Origin: an uncultured Collinsella sp.
GTDB lineage: Bacteria > Actinomycetota > Coriobacteriia > Coriobacteriales > Coriobacteriaceae
Assembly (NCBI GenBank): GCA_958423535.1
Contig: CATZRJ010000011.1
Span: forward strand, 1-41,846
Direction: 5' to 3'
Length of the DNA: 41,846 nt
A program made the position numbers and the translations under genes. How positions within the stretch are numbered: the stretch's first letter is position 1; the number at the start of each line of letters is the position of its first letter. The notes below the pieces were generated by a model, which saw nothing but the letters and a program-made list of their open reading frames with translations, searched no databases and was not told the origin of the DNA. Of the stretch, positions 29,199-38,148 are shown in pieces.

Positions 29199-31363
29199 TA
29201 CGACCCACCGCCCAGGGCACCCGCCAGCGTGGCAACATCGACGGTAAGTGGGATGGAACCGCCGCCGGGCAGCGGAATCTCCGCTAGCGTGAACACCGTG
29301 CCGCTGATAGTGCGCTCGACTTGATATTCCAACGCCTCGCAAAGTGCCTTGGGGTCGGTCACGCCCAGCGGAATACTTCGTAGCTTGTCCTGCACTTTAG
29401 AAAGACCTGTGATGTCAGACCCAGGGCTCTTAATGACATTGGCGGTGTCGGTCAGCACCGGCTTTCGCAGGCGCAAGTCGCACGGCTCCAAGCCCAGCGC
29501 CGCCACGGACGCCGAAACGGTATCGCCGAGCCACGATGCAATGGAGCCCAGCCCGCCACTGTTCCCTCCCAGGCCATCGATCATCTCATCCATAAGCTCG
29601 TCGGCCGAGCCCTGGATGTCTCCGTATCCCACAAGCAGCCGTCCCCAAACATCCATGACACCATCGAGTACGCCGGCAACGCCACCCGAACGCTCCTCCA
29701 GCGTCGAGAAAAACCGCGAGAGAACGTTGTTCTGCGCCGTCGCGTCATCGGGCGCCAGCACCGCAGCAGAGATCGCGCCGTGATCGCCGAGCCTGACTGC
29801 CGTGTTAAACGAAGAGTTGAGCTCATCGGGGCTCGAGATGGCACCCGAAACCGCAAAGGCAACCACGCCGTTGCGACCGGGCGGGGCGATACGCGGACGC
29901 TCGCCCGAAAGCGCTTTAATGGCCTCGTCAAACGCATTGCCCGCACGGTCAGCCTCGTCCTCGGTCTGGCGCATGAGCTCAAGCTCTTTGTTGCGGCATT
30001 CGACGTAGTCTTCCAGAGCGTCTTTGAATCGATCAAAGTGGTACTCGAAGCCGTTTTCGATAGAAGTCGAAGGCGCTGCAACGGCGCCGAGCGACGAAAC
30101 ACCAAAATGGCATCTGTTGCATTTGTCCTGCCCGTCATAGGCAGCGACCGAGGCTAGCCCGCCTGGCGTCCCTTTCTTATAGTTGGGGCAGCTCGTTCCA
30201 TAATGCAGATACGTTTTGCCATCATTGGCACTGGTTGGCCACACCGCATCGGTATAGAGTTCCGTCGCTCGCACCTCGTCAGTGTTGCGCGGCAACAGCG
30301 GGATATAGGAAGCGACTTCATCTCCGTCCTCGGTTACATATGCACGATTGACCTCTGTACTCGCATAGGTGTAAAACGCCTTGCGCGCCGCCGACTCCGC
30401 CTTCGTCTCGACGCTTGAACCCTGAGGTTTTTCGTCTGCCAGACGCTGACGGTAGTAAGCTTTTGCGCGGTCGAGCGCCACCTGTGGCTCCCACGCAACG
30501 CTCGAGGCATAATGCGGGTTCTGCTCACCTGAGAGCTTTGCCAAGCTCCCCGCGCGTTCCCACATGCATGAACAGCTACCGACCGAAGCCGGAACCGACC
30601 CGCCGCAATCCGCAAGCCAGGCGCGTTCTTTTGCTTTCGCCGTCTCCTCCGAGGCTTTCCGCAGCTCATCTGCTGCGCGTTCCAGATCTTTCGATGTGTC
30701 TTTAATCGCATCGGTCGAAATCTCGGATCCCTCGAGCGCAGCAAAATCCGACTCGGACGTCCTGGGCACGGCAAGCGCCGTACCGGTATAGGTCACGCCC
30801 TCGGTATCCTGCGCCGACACGGCCTGCGTAGCTCGCGCAGCGACCAGATACGGCAGAGCCGTCTCGATTTTCTGCAGGCCCTTGGAGGCGCTTTTGGCAA
30901 ACTTATTGCGCGTTTTAATAATCTCGATTCCTGTGTCGACCATATCGCCCGCGGCAAGCTCGGCACCTGGAATAAGAATGGCGACCAAGCCGGCGCCGAT
31001 CGTAGCAAACCCCGCCAGCCCCAAACTCAAAATGCTCGCATCCACCACCGTCGCAGCCGTGTGGTAGGACGACACCACATTGGCGCCTGCCAGCGCGCCG
31101 CTATCGGCAGCCACCTGGGTGTCCCCCGCGCGCGACATGCTCCATATCGCCGCCGTCGACGAAAACAGTAGCGTAAGCACCACCAAGATGACCACCGCAG
31201 AGGAGAGCGTGGTGTAGGCACCGTCTTCGATAAACAGGTCGATCCCGGCTCGACCCATAAAGCCGCCCCGCTTGCAGCGAGCATGCGGTCGGCAACGGCA
31301 CGCCAACCCCCTCGTCACCTTCAACAGGCAGCGCTTAATCCCATGCAGCAATCCATGAATCAT
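29198..31363 (-). CDS. TadG-like large pilus-associated protein
   Basis: Protein of about 721 residues with a membrane segment at about 54-74 (LSSAVVILVVLTLLFSSTAA), after AGIDLFIEDGAYT, followed by a TadG-like QVAADSGALAGANVVSS and another hydrophobic patch near 100-125. The large remainder is extracytoplasmic, with coiled-coil-like KASEETAKAKERAWLA and two Cys clusters: SCSCM, and CPNYKKG ... DKCNRCHFG, possible disulfide or metal sites. The start at 31361-31363 is preferred for its GGAGGG ribosome site and overlaps TadE by 29 bp. A second candidate is MGRAGIDLF, 35 codons later. Confidence 0.8.
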   Translation of the reverse strand: MIHGLLHGIKRCLLKVTRGLACRCRPHARCKRGGFMGRAGIDLFIEDGAYTTLSSAVVILVVLTLLFSSTAAIWSMSRAGDTQVAADSGALAGANVVSSYHTAATVVDASILSLGLAGFATIGAGLVAILIPGAELAAGDMVDTGIEIIKTRNKFAKSASKGLQKIETALPYLVAARATQAVSAQDTEGVTYTGTALAVPRTSESDFAALEGSEISTDAIKDTSKDLERAADELRKASEETAKAKERAWLADCGGSVPASVGSCSCMWERAGSLAKLSGEQNPHYASSVAWEPQVALDRAKAYYRQRLADEKPQGSSVETKAESAARKAFYTYASTEVNRAYVTEDGDEVASYIPLLPRNTDEVRATELYTDAVWPTSANDGKTYLHYGTSCPNYKKGTPGGLASVAAYDGQDKCNRCHFGVSSLGAVAAPSTSIENGFEYHFDRFKDALEDYVECRNKELELMRQTEDEADRAGNAFDEAIKALSGERPRIAPPGRNGVVAFAVSGAISSPDELNSSFNTAVRLGDHGAISAAVLAPDDATAQNNVLSRFFSTLEERSGGVAGVLDGVMDVWGRLLVGYGDIQGSADELMDEMIDGLGGNSGGLGSIASWLGDTVSASVAALGLEPCDLRLRKPVLTDTANVIKSPGSDITGLSKVQDKLRSIPLGVTDPKALCEALEYQVERTISGTVFTLAEIPLPGGGSIPLTVDVATLAGALGGGS

Positions 31364-31847
31364 AGTCTCCCTCCAGCCACTCGGGACGCGATCGATACGA
31401 GACGTCGACCTTAAGCTCGACATAACCGTTTTGGCCTGCACTACCCATAGCCTGCGCAAACGCGCCGATCACAGGCAGCGGTTTAACCTCACCGGTAACG
31501 GAAACGGACGAGACGCCGCCCGCGCCGGCCCGGCCAAGCTCGATATCCCACGACAGGGGCCCGCCGGCATGAAAAATCGAAACGTCGGGAACCGCGGCAA
31601 GACGGCGGCGGGCGAACTCCTTAATATCCTCGTCATTTCCCACCGTCGTCGTGGTCATGAGCCGCGCGGTCTCGGCGGCGGCAGACTCCATGACGGCGCG
31701 CGTATAGAGCAGGCACACCGGCTGCAGCGCCAACAGGACGAGCGTCAGAAACGTCGGCAGCAGGAACGCCGCCTCGACCGTAGACTGCGCCCGGTCCTCG
31801 CGCGCAACATCAATACAGCACGATGTCTTTAGCGCCCGCAGCGGCAT
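31335..31847 (-). CDS. TadE-like pseudopilin
   Basis: About 170 residues. REDRAQSTVEAAFLL introduces the membrane segment (PTFLTLVLLALQPVCLLY), the classic TadE pattern with Glu at position +5 of the mature form, then an extracytoplasmic domain (SAAAETARLMTTTTV, ELKVDVSYRSRPEW). The start is uncertain: ATG at 31845-31847 is the nearest in-frame ATG and overlaps the previous gene by 38 bp, while a start at ATT or GTT near the overlap TGATG would give a shorter leader. The long upstream reading frame is a shadow of neighbouring genes. Confidence 0.8.
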   Translation of the reverse strand: MPLRALKTSCCIDVAREDRAQSTVEAAFLLPTFLTLVLLALQPVCLLYTRAVMESAAAETARLMTTTTVGNDEDIKEFARRRLAAVPDVSIFHAGGPLSWDIELGRAGAGGVSSVSVTGEVKPLPVIGAFAQAMGSAGQNGYVELKVDVSYRSRPEWLEGDYDSWIAAWD

Positions 31848-32028
31848 CGATAACCGATGTCGAGGTGACGCCGTGAGACGCCGCCCGCTCGACCAGCGCC
31901 GCCAAGCGCCCATCGGCACCGGCACGCCAAAGCCCAGCGATCGCCAGCACGATGGAAAGCAGCGCCACCGTGACGATGGCGTATTCGACCGTCCCCTGGG
32001 CAGATTCCTCACACAGGACATCATGCAT
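31810..32028 (-). CDS. Small TadE/Flp-like prepilin, 72 residues
   Basis: Small prepilin-like protein. CEESAQGTVEYAIVTVALLS gives a short leader, the G-T-V-E-Y processing/assembly motif and one membrane helix (AIVTVALLSIVLAIAGLW), followed by an Ala-rich tail of about 35 residues. The start at 32026-32028 has AAAGGAGGG nine bases upstream, inside the end of the preceding gene. It is closer to the Flp pilin in its N-terminus than to TadE, so it may be a minor pilin. Confidence 0.85.
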   Translation of the reverse strand: MHDVLCEESAQGTVEYAIVTVALLSIVLAIAGLWRAGADGRLAALVERAASHGVTSTSVIDAAAGAKDIVLY

Positions 32029-32029
32029 T

Positions 32030-32593
32030 TCACAGTCCCTCCTTTGAGTTCGTTGTCTGCGGGGTCAGGCGGACCACGCGCAGGCGACACGAAGTATCAC
32101 CAGCATCCGCGGCAACCGTCACCATATCGACCCAGCCGCGTCCGTCGCGCACGATGACGCCCCACACGTTGCCCTTGATGTCGAGATAGCCGCTCAGAGC
32201 AAGTTGCGCCGTGGGCACTTCGCGATAGGCGCGCAATATATCCGCCGCCGCTTCGGTCATCGGTCGGTACTCGGACCATGCGAGACGAACAGCGACGGCA
32301 TTGTTTGCAGATGAACCCGTTGCAGCACCCGCTCGCTCGTCGAGTGCTTGCAAGAACGTTTGCGTCGTGACGGCGGCACTCGCATCGTCCGCGTCTCGCG
32401 CATCAACTTTTTGAGATGCCACAGCCGAACCCGAGCCCGCATCCGCGGCAACCCCTAAACGTTGTTGCCGCGCCGTGTTAAGCCCCCAAACCGCCACTGC
32501 CACCGCCACGACCGCACAGGCGAGCACCAGCAACGCGCCGACGGGACGGGCACCCTCTACAGGCTGTTGATGCCCTCGCTGATAGCGCTCCAT
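32030..32593 (-). CDS. Membrane-anchored protein of unknown function in the tad operon
   Basis: Protein of 187 residues with one N-terminal membrane segment (GALLVLACAVVAVAVAVWGL, about 19-38), an Ala/Ser/Asp-rich linker and an extracytoplasmic C-terminal domain (VRLAWSEYRPMTEAAADILR, LSGYLDIKGNVWGVIVRDG, SCRLRVVRLTPQ). I do not recognise the family. The start at 32591-32593 overlaps the flp gene by 37 bp with only a weak ribosome site, so translation may depend on coupling. Its position between the major pilin and the pseudopilins suggests a pilus assembly or cell-surface role. Confidence 0.75.
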   Translation of the reverse strand: MERYQRGHQQPVEGARPVGALLVLACAVVAVAVAVWGLNTARQQRLGVAADAGSGSAVASQKVDARDADDASAAVTTQTFLQALDERAGAATGSSANNAVAVRLAWSEYRPMTEAAADILRAYREVPTAQLALSGYLDIKGNVWGVIVRDGRGWVDMVTVAADAGDTSCRLRVVRLTPQTTNSKEGL

Positions 32594-32790
32594 AGATCTT
32601 GGACCTTGCCCTTAAATGCGACGATGGCAATGATGGCGATCACCACGAGCACACCGACCAGGATGGCGTACTCGGTGGTGCCCTGCGCGCTCTCCTCCCG
32701 CAGCAGTTCCTCGGCACGCTGGCGAGCGCGAATTGACTGGCAAAACGCCCAGCTCCAGACCTTGCCAGCAACGTCAGTCATCGTATTCAT
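32557..32790 (-). CDS. flp: Flp-type pilin
   Basis: Major pilin candidate of the Tad system, 77 residues. After a basic 30-residue leader comes REESAQGTTEYAILVG: cleavage by a TadV-type prepilin peptidase after Gly, and the Glu-Tyr pair typical of Flp pilins. A hydrophobic helix (AILVGVLVVIAIIAIVAF) and a short amphipathic tail (KGKVQDLWSAISEGINSL) follow. GGGAGG lies six bases before the ATG. It begins ten bases after the tadC stop codon. No peptidase gene is present within the window. Confidence 0.92.
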   Translation of the reverse strand: MNTMTDVAGKVWSWAFCQSIRARQRAEELLREESAQGTTEYAILVGVLVVIAIIAIVAFKGKVQDLWSAISEGINSL

Positions 32791-32800
32791 GTATTCCTCC

Positions 32801-33442
32801 CTACATCATCCCGCCTGCTCCCAGCAGCGGGCCCAATATGGACAGAAGCAACGCCGGCAAGATGAGCGTGCCGGTAGGAATCAGCAGCTTGACCGGCGCG
32901 CGCTCGATCTCGCGCTCGACCGCGGCGCGATGGGCCGCGCGAATCTCACGACTTTGAGCCGCCAGCGTCTCGGCAAGCGGGGCACCGAGGGCAAGCGCCT
33001 GCCCCGCTGTGATGGCAAAGGTCTCGAGCGCCCGCACATCCAGGTCGCGTGCGGCCACCAGGAGCTCGTCCTCGCGCGTCCCCACGCCCACCTGCCACGC
33101 CATGCAGGCTTGCTCAAGGCGGAGCGCCAACGTCGATTGGCGATTGGCGCAAAAAACCTCAAGCGCCGCATCGAACGAAAGGCCAGCCGAAAGCCCCAGA
33201 CGCACCACGTCGATCATCTCGGACACCTCGCCAAGCGACACCTGCGCCGTACCACCCGTGCCGAGCATGCCCTTCAACCGTGCTACCAGGGCATCGGTTA
33301 CCGAGCGGGCAGCCGCGACAACCAGCAGCGCCTCGCATTTGCAGACCTGGGCGATCTTGCATGCGTCCGCACGACTGAGCCCCGTCACGATAAACACGCT
33401 GAGCGCGCACAGACACGCCACGCCCCCAACCAGGGCACTCAT
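32801..33442 (-). CDS. tadC: TadC-like pilus platform protein
   Basis: Inner-membrane platform protein of the T2SF family, 213 residues. The N-terminal membrane segment is LVGGVACLCALSVFIVTGL. The T2SF core has SEMIDVVRLGLSAGLSFDAALEVFC and QALALGAPLAETLAAQSREIR, followed by the C-terminal hydrophobic LLIPTGTLILPALLLSILGP. It is somewhat shorter than typical TadC (about 290-330), missing part of the N-terminal region. The start at 33440-33442 overlaps the tadB stop codon as ATGA and has GTGGAG upstream. Confidence 0.88.
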   Translation of the reverse strand: MSALVGGVACLCALSVFIVTGLSRADACKIAQVCKCEALLVVAAARSVTDALVARLKGMLGTGGTAQVSLGEVSEMIDVVRLGLSAGLSFDAALEVFCANRQSTLALRLEQACMAWQVGVGTREDELLVAARDLDVRALETFAITAGQALALGAPLAETLAAQSREIRAAHRAAVEREIERAPVKLLIPTGTLILPALLLSILGPLLGAGGMM

Positions 33443-34365
33443 AGCTCCACCCGCATAATGCGCCGGATAACCACCAGGGCGACGGCGTTGAGGGCAAGGC
33501 CCAACACCACGGCACCGGCACCCGCCGGCGTTGCAAGGCCACGGCGAAAGTCGGCCGAAAGCAGCGCCAGCACCGCGCACATACCCACTGGCATCGCCGA
33601 GACCATGTGTGCCGACATACGAGCCTGCGATGTCTTGACGTCCAGGCGGCGCTTGAGCTCAATGCGCTCCCCCACCATGCTCGACGCCTCGGATAACAGG
33701 TCGGCAAGCGGAGCACCGGTTCGCTGCGACACCTTGAGCGCCAAGGTGACAAGCGAAAGGCCGGGGGCATCGATACGGTCGAGTAGGTCATCCAGCGCAT
33801 CAGTCGCCGAGACGCCGCAGTCGATCGCCGCCGCCACGCGCAAAAACTCGGTATGCACCGGCTCTTGCGCGTGAGCCCCCACAAACCTCATGCCCTGGGC
33901 GAGCGAATGGCCCGAGGCGAGCGACATGGAGAGTGCCGTAAAGGCCTCGGGCATGGCTTCTTCCACATCGTGTTGCTCGCGGCGACGGTCGAAGGTGTCG
34001 CGAGCGGCGCCTACGCCAAACGGCGCGAGCAGCCCCAGGACAAAGCCGATAGGCGACAGCGATACGATGGTCAGGGCAATGCCGCAGACGCCACTCGACA
34101 GCAGCAAGCATGCCAGGCGCGCCTCGTCATCCTCGATGACAAGGCCAAGGCGATGTGCTGGAACCAGCGGCGCCCAGGAGCGGGCAGTCTTTTTTAGCAG
34201 GTCGTTTTCTACCAGCTCGCGCGGCAGTTTCTCGGCCACCGACTCAAGCGTATGACGGGTCAGCTCCGCCGGCGGCACGCGCGGCGCACGAGGCTCCGCC
34301 CCGCACGCCGCCGCGGCAGAAAGCCCCGTCAAGCCCCCTACGACGAGGGGCACAACGATCTCCAT
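33439..34365 (-). CDS. tadB: TadB-like pilus platform protein
   Basis: Inner-membrane platform protein of 308 residues that pairs with TadC to couple the TadA ATPase to pilin assembly. Membrane segments are at the N-terminus, at about 90-125 (LLLSSGVCGIALTIVSL, GFVLGLLAPFGVG) and at the C-terminus. The T2SF domain reads MPEAFTALSMSLASGHSLAQ, AAAIDCGVSATDALDDLLDR and KVSQRTGAPLADLLSEAS. AGAGGAGG precedes the ATG, and the gene overlaps the end of tadA by 28 bp. Confidence 0.92.
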   Translation of the reverse strand: MEIVVPLVVGGLTGLSAAAACGAEPRAPRVPPAELTRHTLESVAEKLPRELVENDLLKKTARSWAPLVPAHRLGLVIEDDEARLACLLLSSGVCGIALTIVSLSPIGFVLGLLAPFGVGAARDTFDRRREQHDVEEAMPEAFTALSMSLASGHSLAQGMRFVGAHAQEPVHTEFLRVAAAIDCGVSATDALDDLLDRIDAPGLSLVTLALKVSQRTGAPLADLLSEASSMVGERIELKRRLDVKTSQARMSAHMVSAMPVGMCAVLALLSADFRRGLATPAGAGAVVLGLALNAVALVVIRRIMRVEL

Positions 34366-35666
34366 TCGTCCACCTCCTCTTGCGTGAGCGTTCCCAAGCG
34401 CAGGCCCTCTGCGATAAACGGAGGCTCGCGATCGAGCGTCCAGGTGCGCGTGGCGGCATCGAACGTCACGTAGCGCTCAAGCTCCACGCCGCCCGACGCG
34501 CCGCGTCGCACTCCCGAATAGGAGGACACGAAACGCCTGCCGTCCGCATGGCGCTCGGACATCACGATGCCGTCGAGCGCCATGGCAATTTGCTCCTCGA
34601 TAAGCTCGCTCGGCAGATCGATGCCATAGCGCGCAAGCAGCGTCAAACGCACCACGGTCTCCTGCTCGGTGCCCGCATGAAGCGTGGTGAGCGACCCATC
34701 GTGCCCGGTGTTCATGGCCTGCAGCATGTCGCAACATTCCGCACCGCGCACCTCACCCACCACAATACGGTCGGGACGCATGCGCAGGGCGTTGGTCACC
34801 AGGTCGCGGATTGTCACCGCGCCCTCGCCCTCAATTGAAGCCTCGCGCGCCTCCAGGCGAACCACATGCGGGTGATGCGCAAACTTGAGCTCGGCGGAGT
34901 CCTCGATCGTCACGATGCGCTCGCCGGTGGATATCTCGCACGATAGCGCATTGAGCAGCGTGGTCTTGCCCGACCCCGTGCCACCTGCAACCGCCAAATC
35001 CTGGCGCAGCGATACCGCGCACGAAAGCAGCTGTGCATACCAAAGCGGTAGCGACCCCAGGCTCACAAGCTCGTCCAGCGAACAGATGCGGTCCGAGAAC
35101 TTGCGGATGGTGAGGATCGGCCCATCAATCGCCACGGGCGGGATCACCGCGTTGACGCGATAACCCGTCTTGAGGCGTGCGTTGACGATGGGGCTGCGCT
35201 CGTCGATACGCCTGCCCAGCGGCGAGATGATGCGGTCGATGAGCACGCGGATTTGCTCGTCATCCTCAAACGCATGCTCGATGGGATATAAGACGCCGCC
35301 GCGCTCAAAGAAAGCCGATCGGCAGCCGTTGACCATGATCTCGGTGACGGTGTCGTCCTCGATGAGCGGCTGCAGTGGGCCCAGGCCCACCACGTCGTCC
35401 AGGATCTCATCGATGATGGTCTCGCGCTCGGGCGTCGCCAGGTCGGTCGGCTCCTCCACGTTGAGCGCCGCCTCCACCGCAGGACGCAATTCCGAGCGGG
35501 CGCGCACCGGATCGATGTATGCGCTGATACGCGCCACCTCGTCATAGCCCATGCGGTCCATCACGGCGCGTTTGGTGCGGCGCTTGACGGCACGGTGGCG
35601 CCCCGCGTCAACAGGCACTGCCGCCGCGGCCGCGCCGGCCGCCCTAATCCTTGCTTGCAAACTCAT
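34338..35666 (-). CDS. tadA: TadA/CpaF-type secretion ATPase
   Basis: Hexameric ATPase of the CpaF/VirB11 class that powers Tad pilus assembly, 442 residues. Walker A is AVAGGTGSGKTTLLNALS, Walker B is RPDRIVVGEVRGAE, followed by MLQAMNTGHDGSLTTLHAG with the conserved His box. The N-terminal region contains FDER-like RRIDERSPIVNARLKTGYRV. A further ATPase landmark, TIEDSAELKF, is also present. The start at 35664-35666 overlaps the tadZ stop codon as ATGA. Confidence 0.96.
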   Translation of the reverse strand: MSLQARIRAAGAAAAAVPVDAGRHRAVKRRTKRAVMDRMGYDEVARISAYIDPVRARSELRPAVEAALNVEEPTDLATPERETIIDEILDDVVGLGPLQPLIEDDTVTEIMVNGCRSAFFERGGVLYPIEHAFEDDEQIRVLIDRIISPLGRRIDERSPIVNARLKTGYRVNAVIPPVAIDGPILTIRKFSDRICSLDELVSLGSLPLWYAQLLSCAVSLRQDLAVAGGTGSGKTTLLNALSCEISTGERIVTIEDSAELKFAHHPHVVRLEAREASIEGEGAVTIRDLVTNALRMRPDRIVVGEVRGAECCDMLQAMNTGHDGSLTTLHAGTEQETVVRLTLLARYGIDLPSELIEEQIAMALDGIVMSERHADGRRFVSSYSGVRRGASGGVELERYVTFDAATRTWTLDREPPFIAEGLRLGTLTQEEVDEWRSLCPSS

Positions 35667-37306
35667 CGCGAATCACCCTCGCGCGACCAGGGAAGACGGA
35701 TACGCGGGCGCTCGGTGCGCGTCGCGCGGTCGGTGACCATATCACTCCAGGGACCGACGGCGCAGCCCAGCTCCACGAGCATCTCGCGCGTGGCTTCGCG
35801 CACGCTGGTGGCAAAAGCGCTGGTCTGGCCCACTGCCTCGTCAGCACGTCCGAATGCCATGAGCGCCGCCAAGTCCTGCCCGCCGTCGGCGATGCGGATC
35901 TTGGAGCTCAACGCACAGGTAATCTCAAAGCGCATGGCGACATCCTCGTCGGCACCGCGCGCGCCAAACCGGTTGAATACGGCGCTCATGCGCGTACGCG
36001 GCACGCCCACACGGCTCGCCAGTTCGATAACGCGTGCCGCGGACGTCGCAGACGACACCGATGAATCGCCCACGACCAGGCAGCGATCGCTTGCCGCCAC
36101 CGCGGCCGCCACGGCGTCACCCCAAAAGACCGAGGTGTCGACAAGAACCACGTCGGATTCGCGACGCAAGACGTTGAGCAGCAGCTCCACCGGACGTGCC
36201 ATCAGCTCGGCCTGTTCGGGCGCAGCGACCGGACCCCAAAGCGTAACGCCCGGGGCCACGCGCATCGAGGCGGCCACGATGTCCGATTCGGCGAGTGCGC
36301 CCGCAGCCGATGGCTCGATAAGCGTCGCCATGTCATGCGGGGCATCGGCACCCAACAGGTCGTAGAGGTTTCCAAACATCAGGTCCAAGTCGAGCACGGC
36401 GGCACGCAGGCCCAGCAGCGACGCCGCGTGCGCCATGGCGGCGACGATCGTCGACTTGCCGCAACCGCCCGAACCCGAGACGGCGCAGACAACCGGGGCT
36501 CGATGCGACGGAGCGGCGGCATCCGCCGGCGGCGTGGGGGCAGGCGGCGCCGACACGGGCGGCAACGTTCCCGTCTCCCCGGCAGCGCTCATATGCTGCG
36601 TCCAAGCCGGCATGGCAGGTTGCTCGACCTGCGAGACCGAGTCTGGGGACTTCACGGTCGCATCGGTACGAGCATTGTCGTTCCCGGCAAGCCCCTCAAC
36701 CTCGTCAAGCTCATCGACCAGGCTCACGCCATGCACGTATCCCATATCTACAGCCAGAAGCTCCTCGCCATACGGCACCGGCTCTCCGGCATCATCGTAT
36801 GCAAGGGGATCCCGAGGACACCGACCATGCTCGGCTTCCGCTTTTCCATAATCATCAACACGCGGGCCTCTTGTAGCGCGAGGCGCCCCGGGTTCCCTAT
36901 CAACAAAAGCATCGGGCTCAATCGTCATACACCGGTCGTAACCAACCGTCCCCTCGCCCGCGCGTCCGTTGCCGCAAATGCTGCGCGCAGCGATAACCTC
37001 GGTCGCCCCTGCGCGAAACAGCCCCTCGATATCCGAAGGATCGAGCGTCTCTATCAGCACGACCACGCGGCTCACGCGGCCCTCGGCCGTCAGACGCGCG
37101 ACGGTCTTTCGCACGTCTTCGGCATCGAACAGGGCTGCCGCGATAATCGCCGCCCCGCGACGCGACGGAAACGCCCGCGCCATGGACACCAGCCCATCCA
37201 GGTCGCCCACGCGAAGCACCTGCGCGCCCGCATCGCGGCCCTCGACTTCCCGCTGCAGCAATCCGTAATCACCGCACGCGCAGCATGCAAGCCAGATCAC
37301 CTTCAT
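35663..37306 (-). CDS. tadZ: TadZ/CpaE-like P-loop ATPase
   Basis: MinD/ParA-like localisation ATPase of 547 residues. The N-terminal 110 residues form a receiver-like domain (VVVLIETLDPSDIEGLFRAG). A long low-complexity linker (about 115-270, acidic then Pro/Ala-rich) leads to the P-loop domain: CAVSGSGGCGKSTIVAAMAH (Walker A), AAVLDLDLMFGNLYDLLG and VVLVDTSVFWGDA (Walker B region). TadZ/CpaE proteins place the pilus machine at a cell site. ATG 37304-37306 overlaps the cpaB stop codon as TGATG; a GTG one codon earlier has better spacing from the GGAGG and may be the true start. Confidence 0.9.
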   Translation of the reverse strand: MKVIWLACCACGDYGLLQREVEGRDAGAQVLRVGDLDGLVSMARAFPSRRGAAIIAAALFDAEDVRKTVARLTAEGRVSRVVVLIETLDPSDIEGLFRAGATEVIAARSICGNGRAGEGTVGYDRCMTIEPDAFVDREPGAPRATRGPRVDDYGKAEAEHGRCPRDPLAYDDAGEPVPYGEELLAVDMGYVHGVSLVDELDEVEGLAGNDNARTDATVKSPDSVSQVEQPAMPAWTQHMSAAGETGTLPPVSAPPAPTPPADAAAPSHRAPVVCAVSGSGGCGKSTIVAAMAHAASLLGLRAAVLDLDLMFGNLYDLLGADAPHDMATLIEPSAAGALAESDIVAASMRVAPGVTLWGPVAAPEQAELMARPVELLLNVLRRESDVVLVDTSVFWGDAVAAAVAASDRCLVVGDSSVSSATSAARVIELASRVGVPRTRMSAVFNRFGARGADEDVAMRFEITCALSSKIRIADGGQDLAALMAFGRADEAVGQTSAFATSVREATREMLVELGCAVGPWSDMVTDRATRTERPRIRLPWSREGDSR

Positions 37307-37965
37307 CACTCGTCGCCTCCGCTCTTTTTGCCGCGCACCGTGGCGGGAATCGTCAAACTGACCGTCCCCTTGCCCGAAGCCCCCAGCAATTCCTTAACGT
37401 CTTCGGGGTCGGCCGCCAGCGTCACCCATTCGATCTTGCCTTCGCGCGTGGCGCCGGCCACTTCGCTGGTATCGATCACGCGCGCACCGCACAGCCGATC
37501 GGTCACGCCGTCCTTTTGCACGTACACATCCACGTAGCTGCCCACGCCCGTGGCGCCCCCGACCGAATGCTCGGCATCGACCGCTACCGAAACGGCAACC
37601 TTGCCTTTGGGCACCTCGAGCGTGTGGGTTTCGGCCTTGGTGTAGACATCACAAATCACGGCATTTTTAGGGATGCGCGAGGTCGTCACGTCGCCGCGCA
37701 CCTGGCGCAGCTCGGTCGCCGCATCGCGCGGCAGCAGGCTCGCCAGCCATTCCTGGGTTATGACATTGGTCTCGTCGAGGGTCTCGCCCGCATCGATATC
37801 GCGCGCCGCGACGCACACCTCGACGCGATCGCCGCCGTACTTGGTCAGCATCTCGGCCTGGGCCCGCTCAGCCTGCGAGCGAATCGATGACGCGTAGACC
37901 ATGCAGAGCAGCGCGGCGAGCACGCCCGCGATCAGACTGATGGCGATGCGCTTGCTCTTGTTCAC
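37306..37965 (-). CDS. cpaB: CpaB/RcpC-like pilus assembly protein
   Basis: Periplasm-facing assembly protein with an SAF domain, 219 residues. One N-terminal membrane segment (RIAISLIAGVLAALLCMVYA) leads to EVCVAARDIDAGETLDETNV, the SAF-type motif, and the C-terminal half holds VGSYVDVYVQKDG and IEWVTLAADPEDVKELLGA, typical of CpaB/RcpC. The start is GTG at 37963-37965 with GAGAGGAG upstream. First gene of the tad operon; candidate operators lie at 37990-38026. No secretin (RcpA) partner is present, consistent with a monoderm host. Confidence 0.92.
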   Translation of the reverse strand: MNKSKRIAISLIAGVLAALLCMVYASSIRSQAERAQAEMLTKYGGDRVEVCVAARDIDAGETLDETNVITQEWLASLLPRDAATELRQVRGDVTTSRIPKNAVICDVYTKAETHTLEVPKGKVAVSVAVDAEHSVGGATGVGSYVDVYVQKDGVTDRLCGARVIDTSEVAGATREGKIEWVTLAADPEDVKELLGASGKGTVSLTIPATVRGKKSGGDE

Positions 37966-37989
37966 GGCCGCTCCTCTCAAGGTAGCACC

Positions 37990-38026
37990 GGGCAGATGCC
38001 CGTACCACCATTGTCCGAGCGGACAA
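37990..38026. promoter_or_regulatory. Two dyads in the tad operon leader
   Basis: GGGCA-GA-TGCCC at 37990-38001 and TTGTCCG-AG-CGGACAA at 38011-38026 lie 25-61 bp before cpaB. The second is a perfect 7-bp-arm dyad of operator type. Further upstream are CGCGATCGCG and a TTGACA (minus sense, in GGTTTGACACTC near 38069) without a clear -10. Confidence 0.4.
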
Positions 38027-38136
38027 GCAACAAAACGACGCGATCGCGATCTTGGTTTTGAGTGTCAAACCAAATGCCGACCAAAAGCTGACCGGCCCGT
38101 CAAGCTCGTGGCAAGGTTTTGGTCAGCACGTCAGTA

Positions 38137-38148
38137 AAACGCACGTTT
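38137..38148. promoter_or_regulatory. AAACG-CA-CGTTT dyad between rsgA and the tad operon
   Basis: The 12-bp dyad AAACGCACGTTT lies about 170 bp before cpaB and about 70 bp after the rsgA stop codon. Operator function for the tad operon is conceivable. The inverted GACCAAAA and TTTTGGTC lie in the same interval. Confidence 0.25.

Noticed and set aside
32462..33874. 470-codon plus-strand open frame across the tad genes
   Set aside because: Low-complexity shadow opposite flp, tadC and tadB, with no recognisable domain.
37306..37980. cpaB start at the TTG (37980)
   Set aside because: The GTG five codons later has GAGAGGAG at proper spacing, whereas the TTG would include that ribosome site in the coding sequence.
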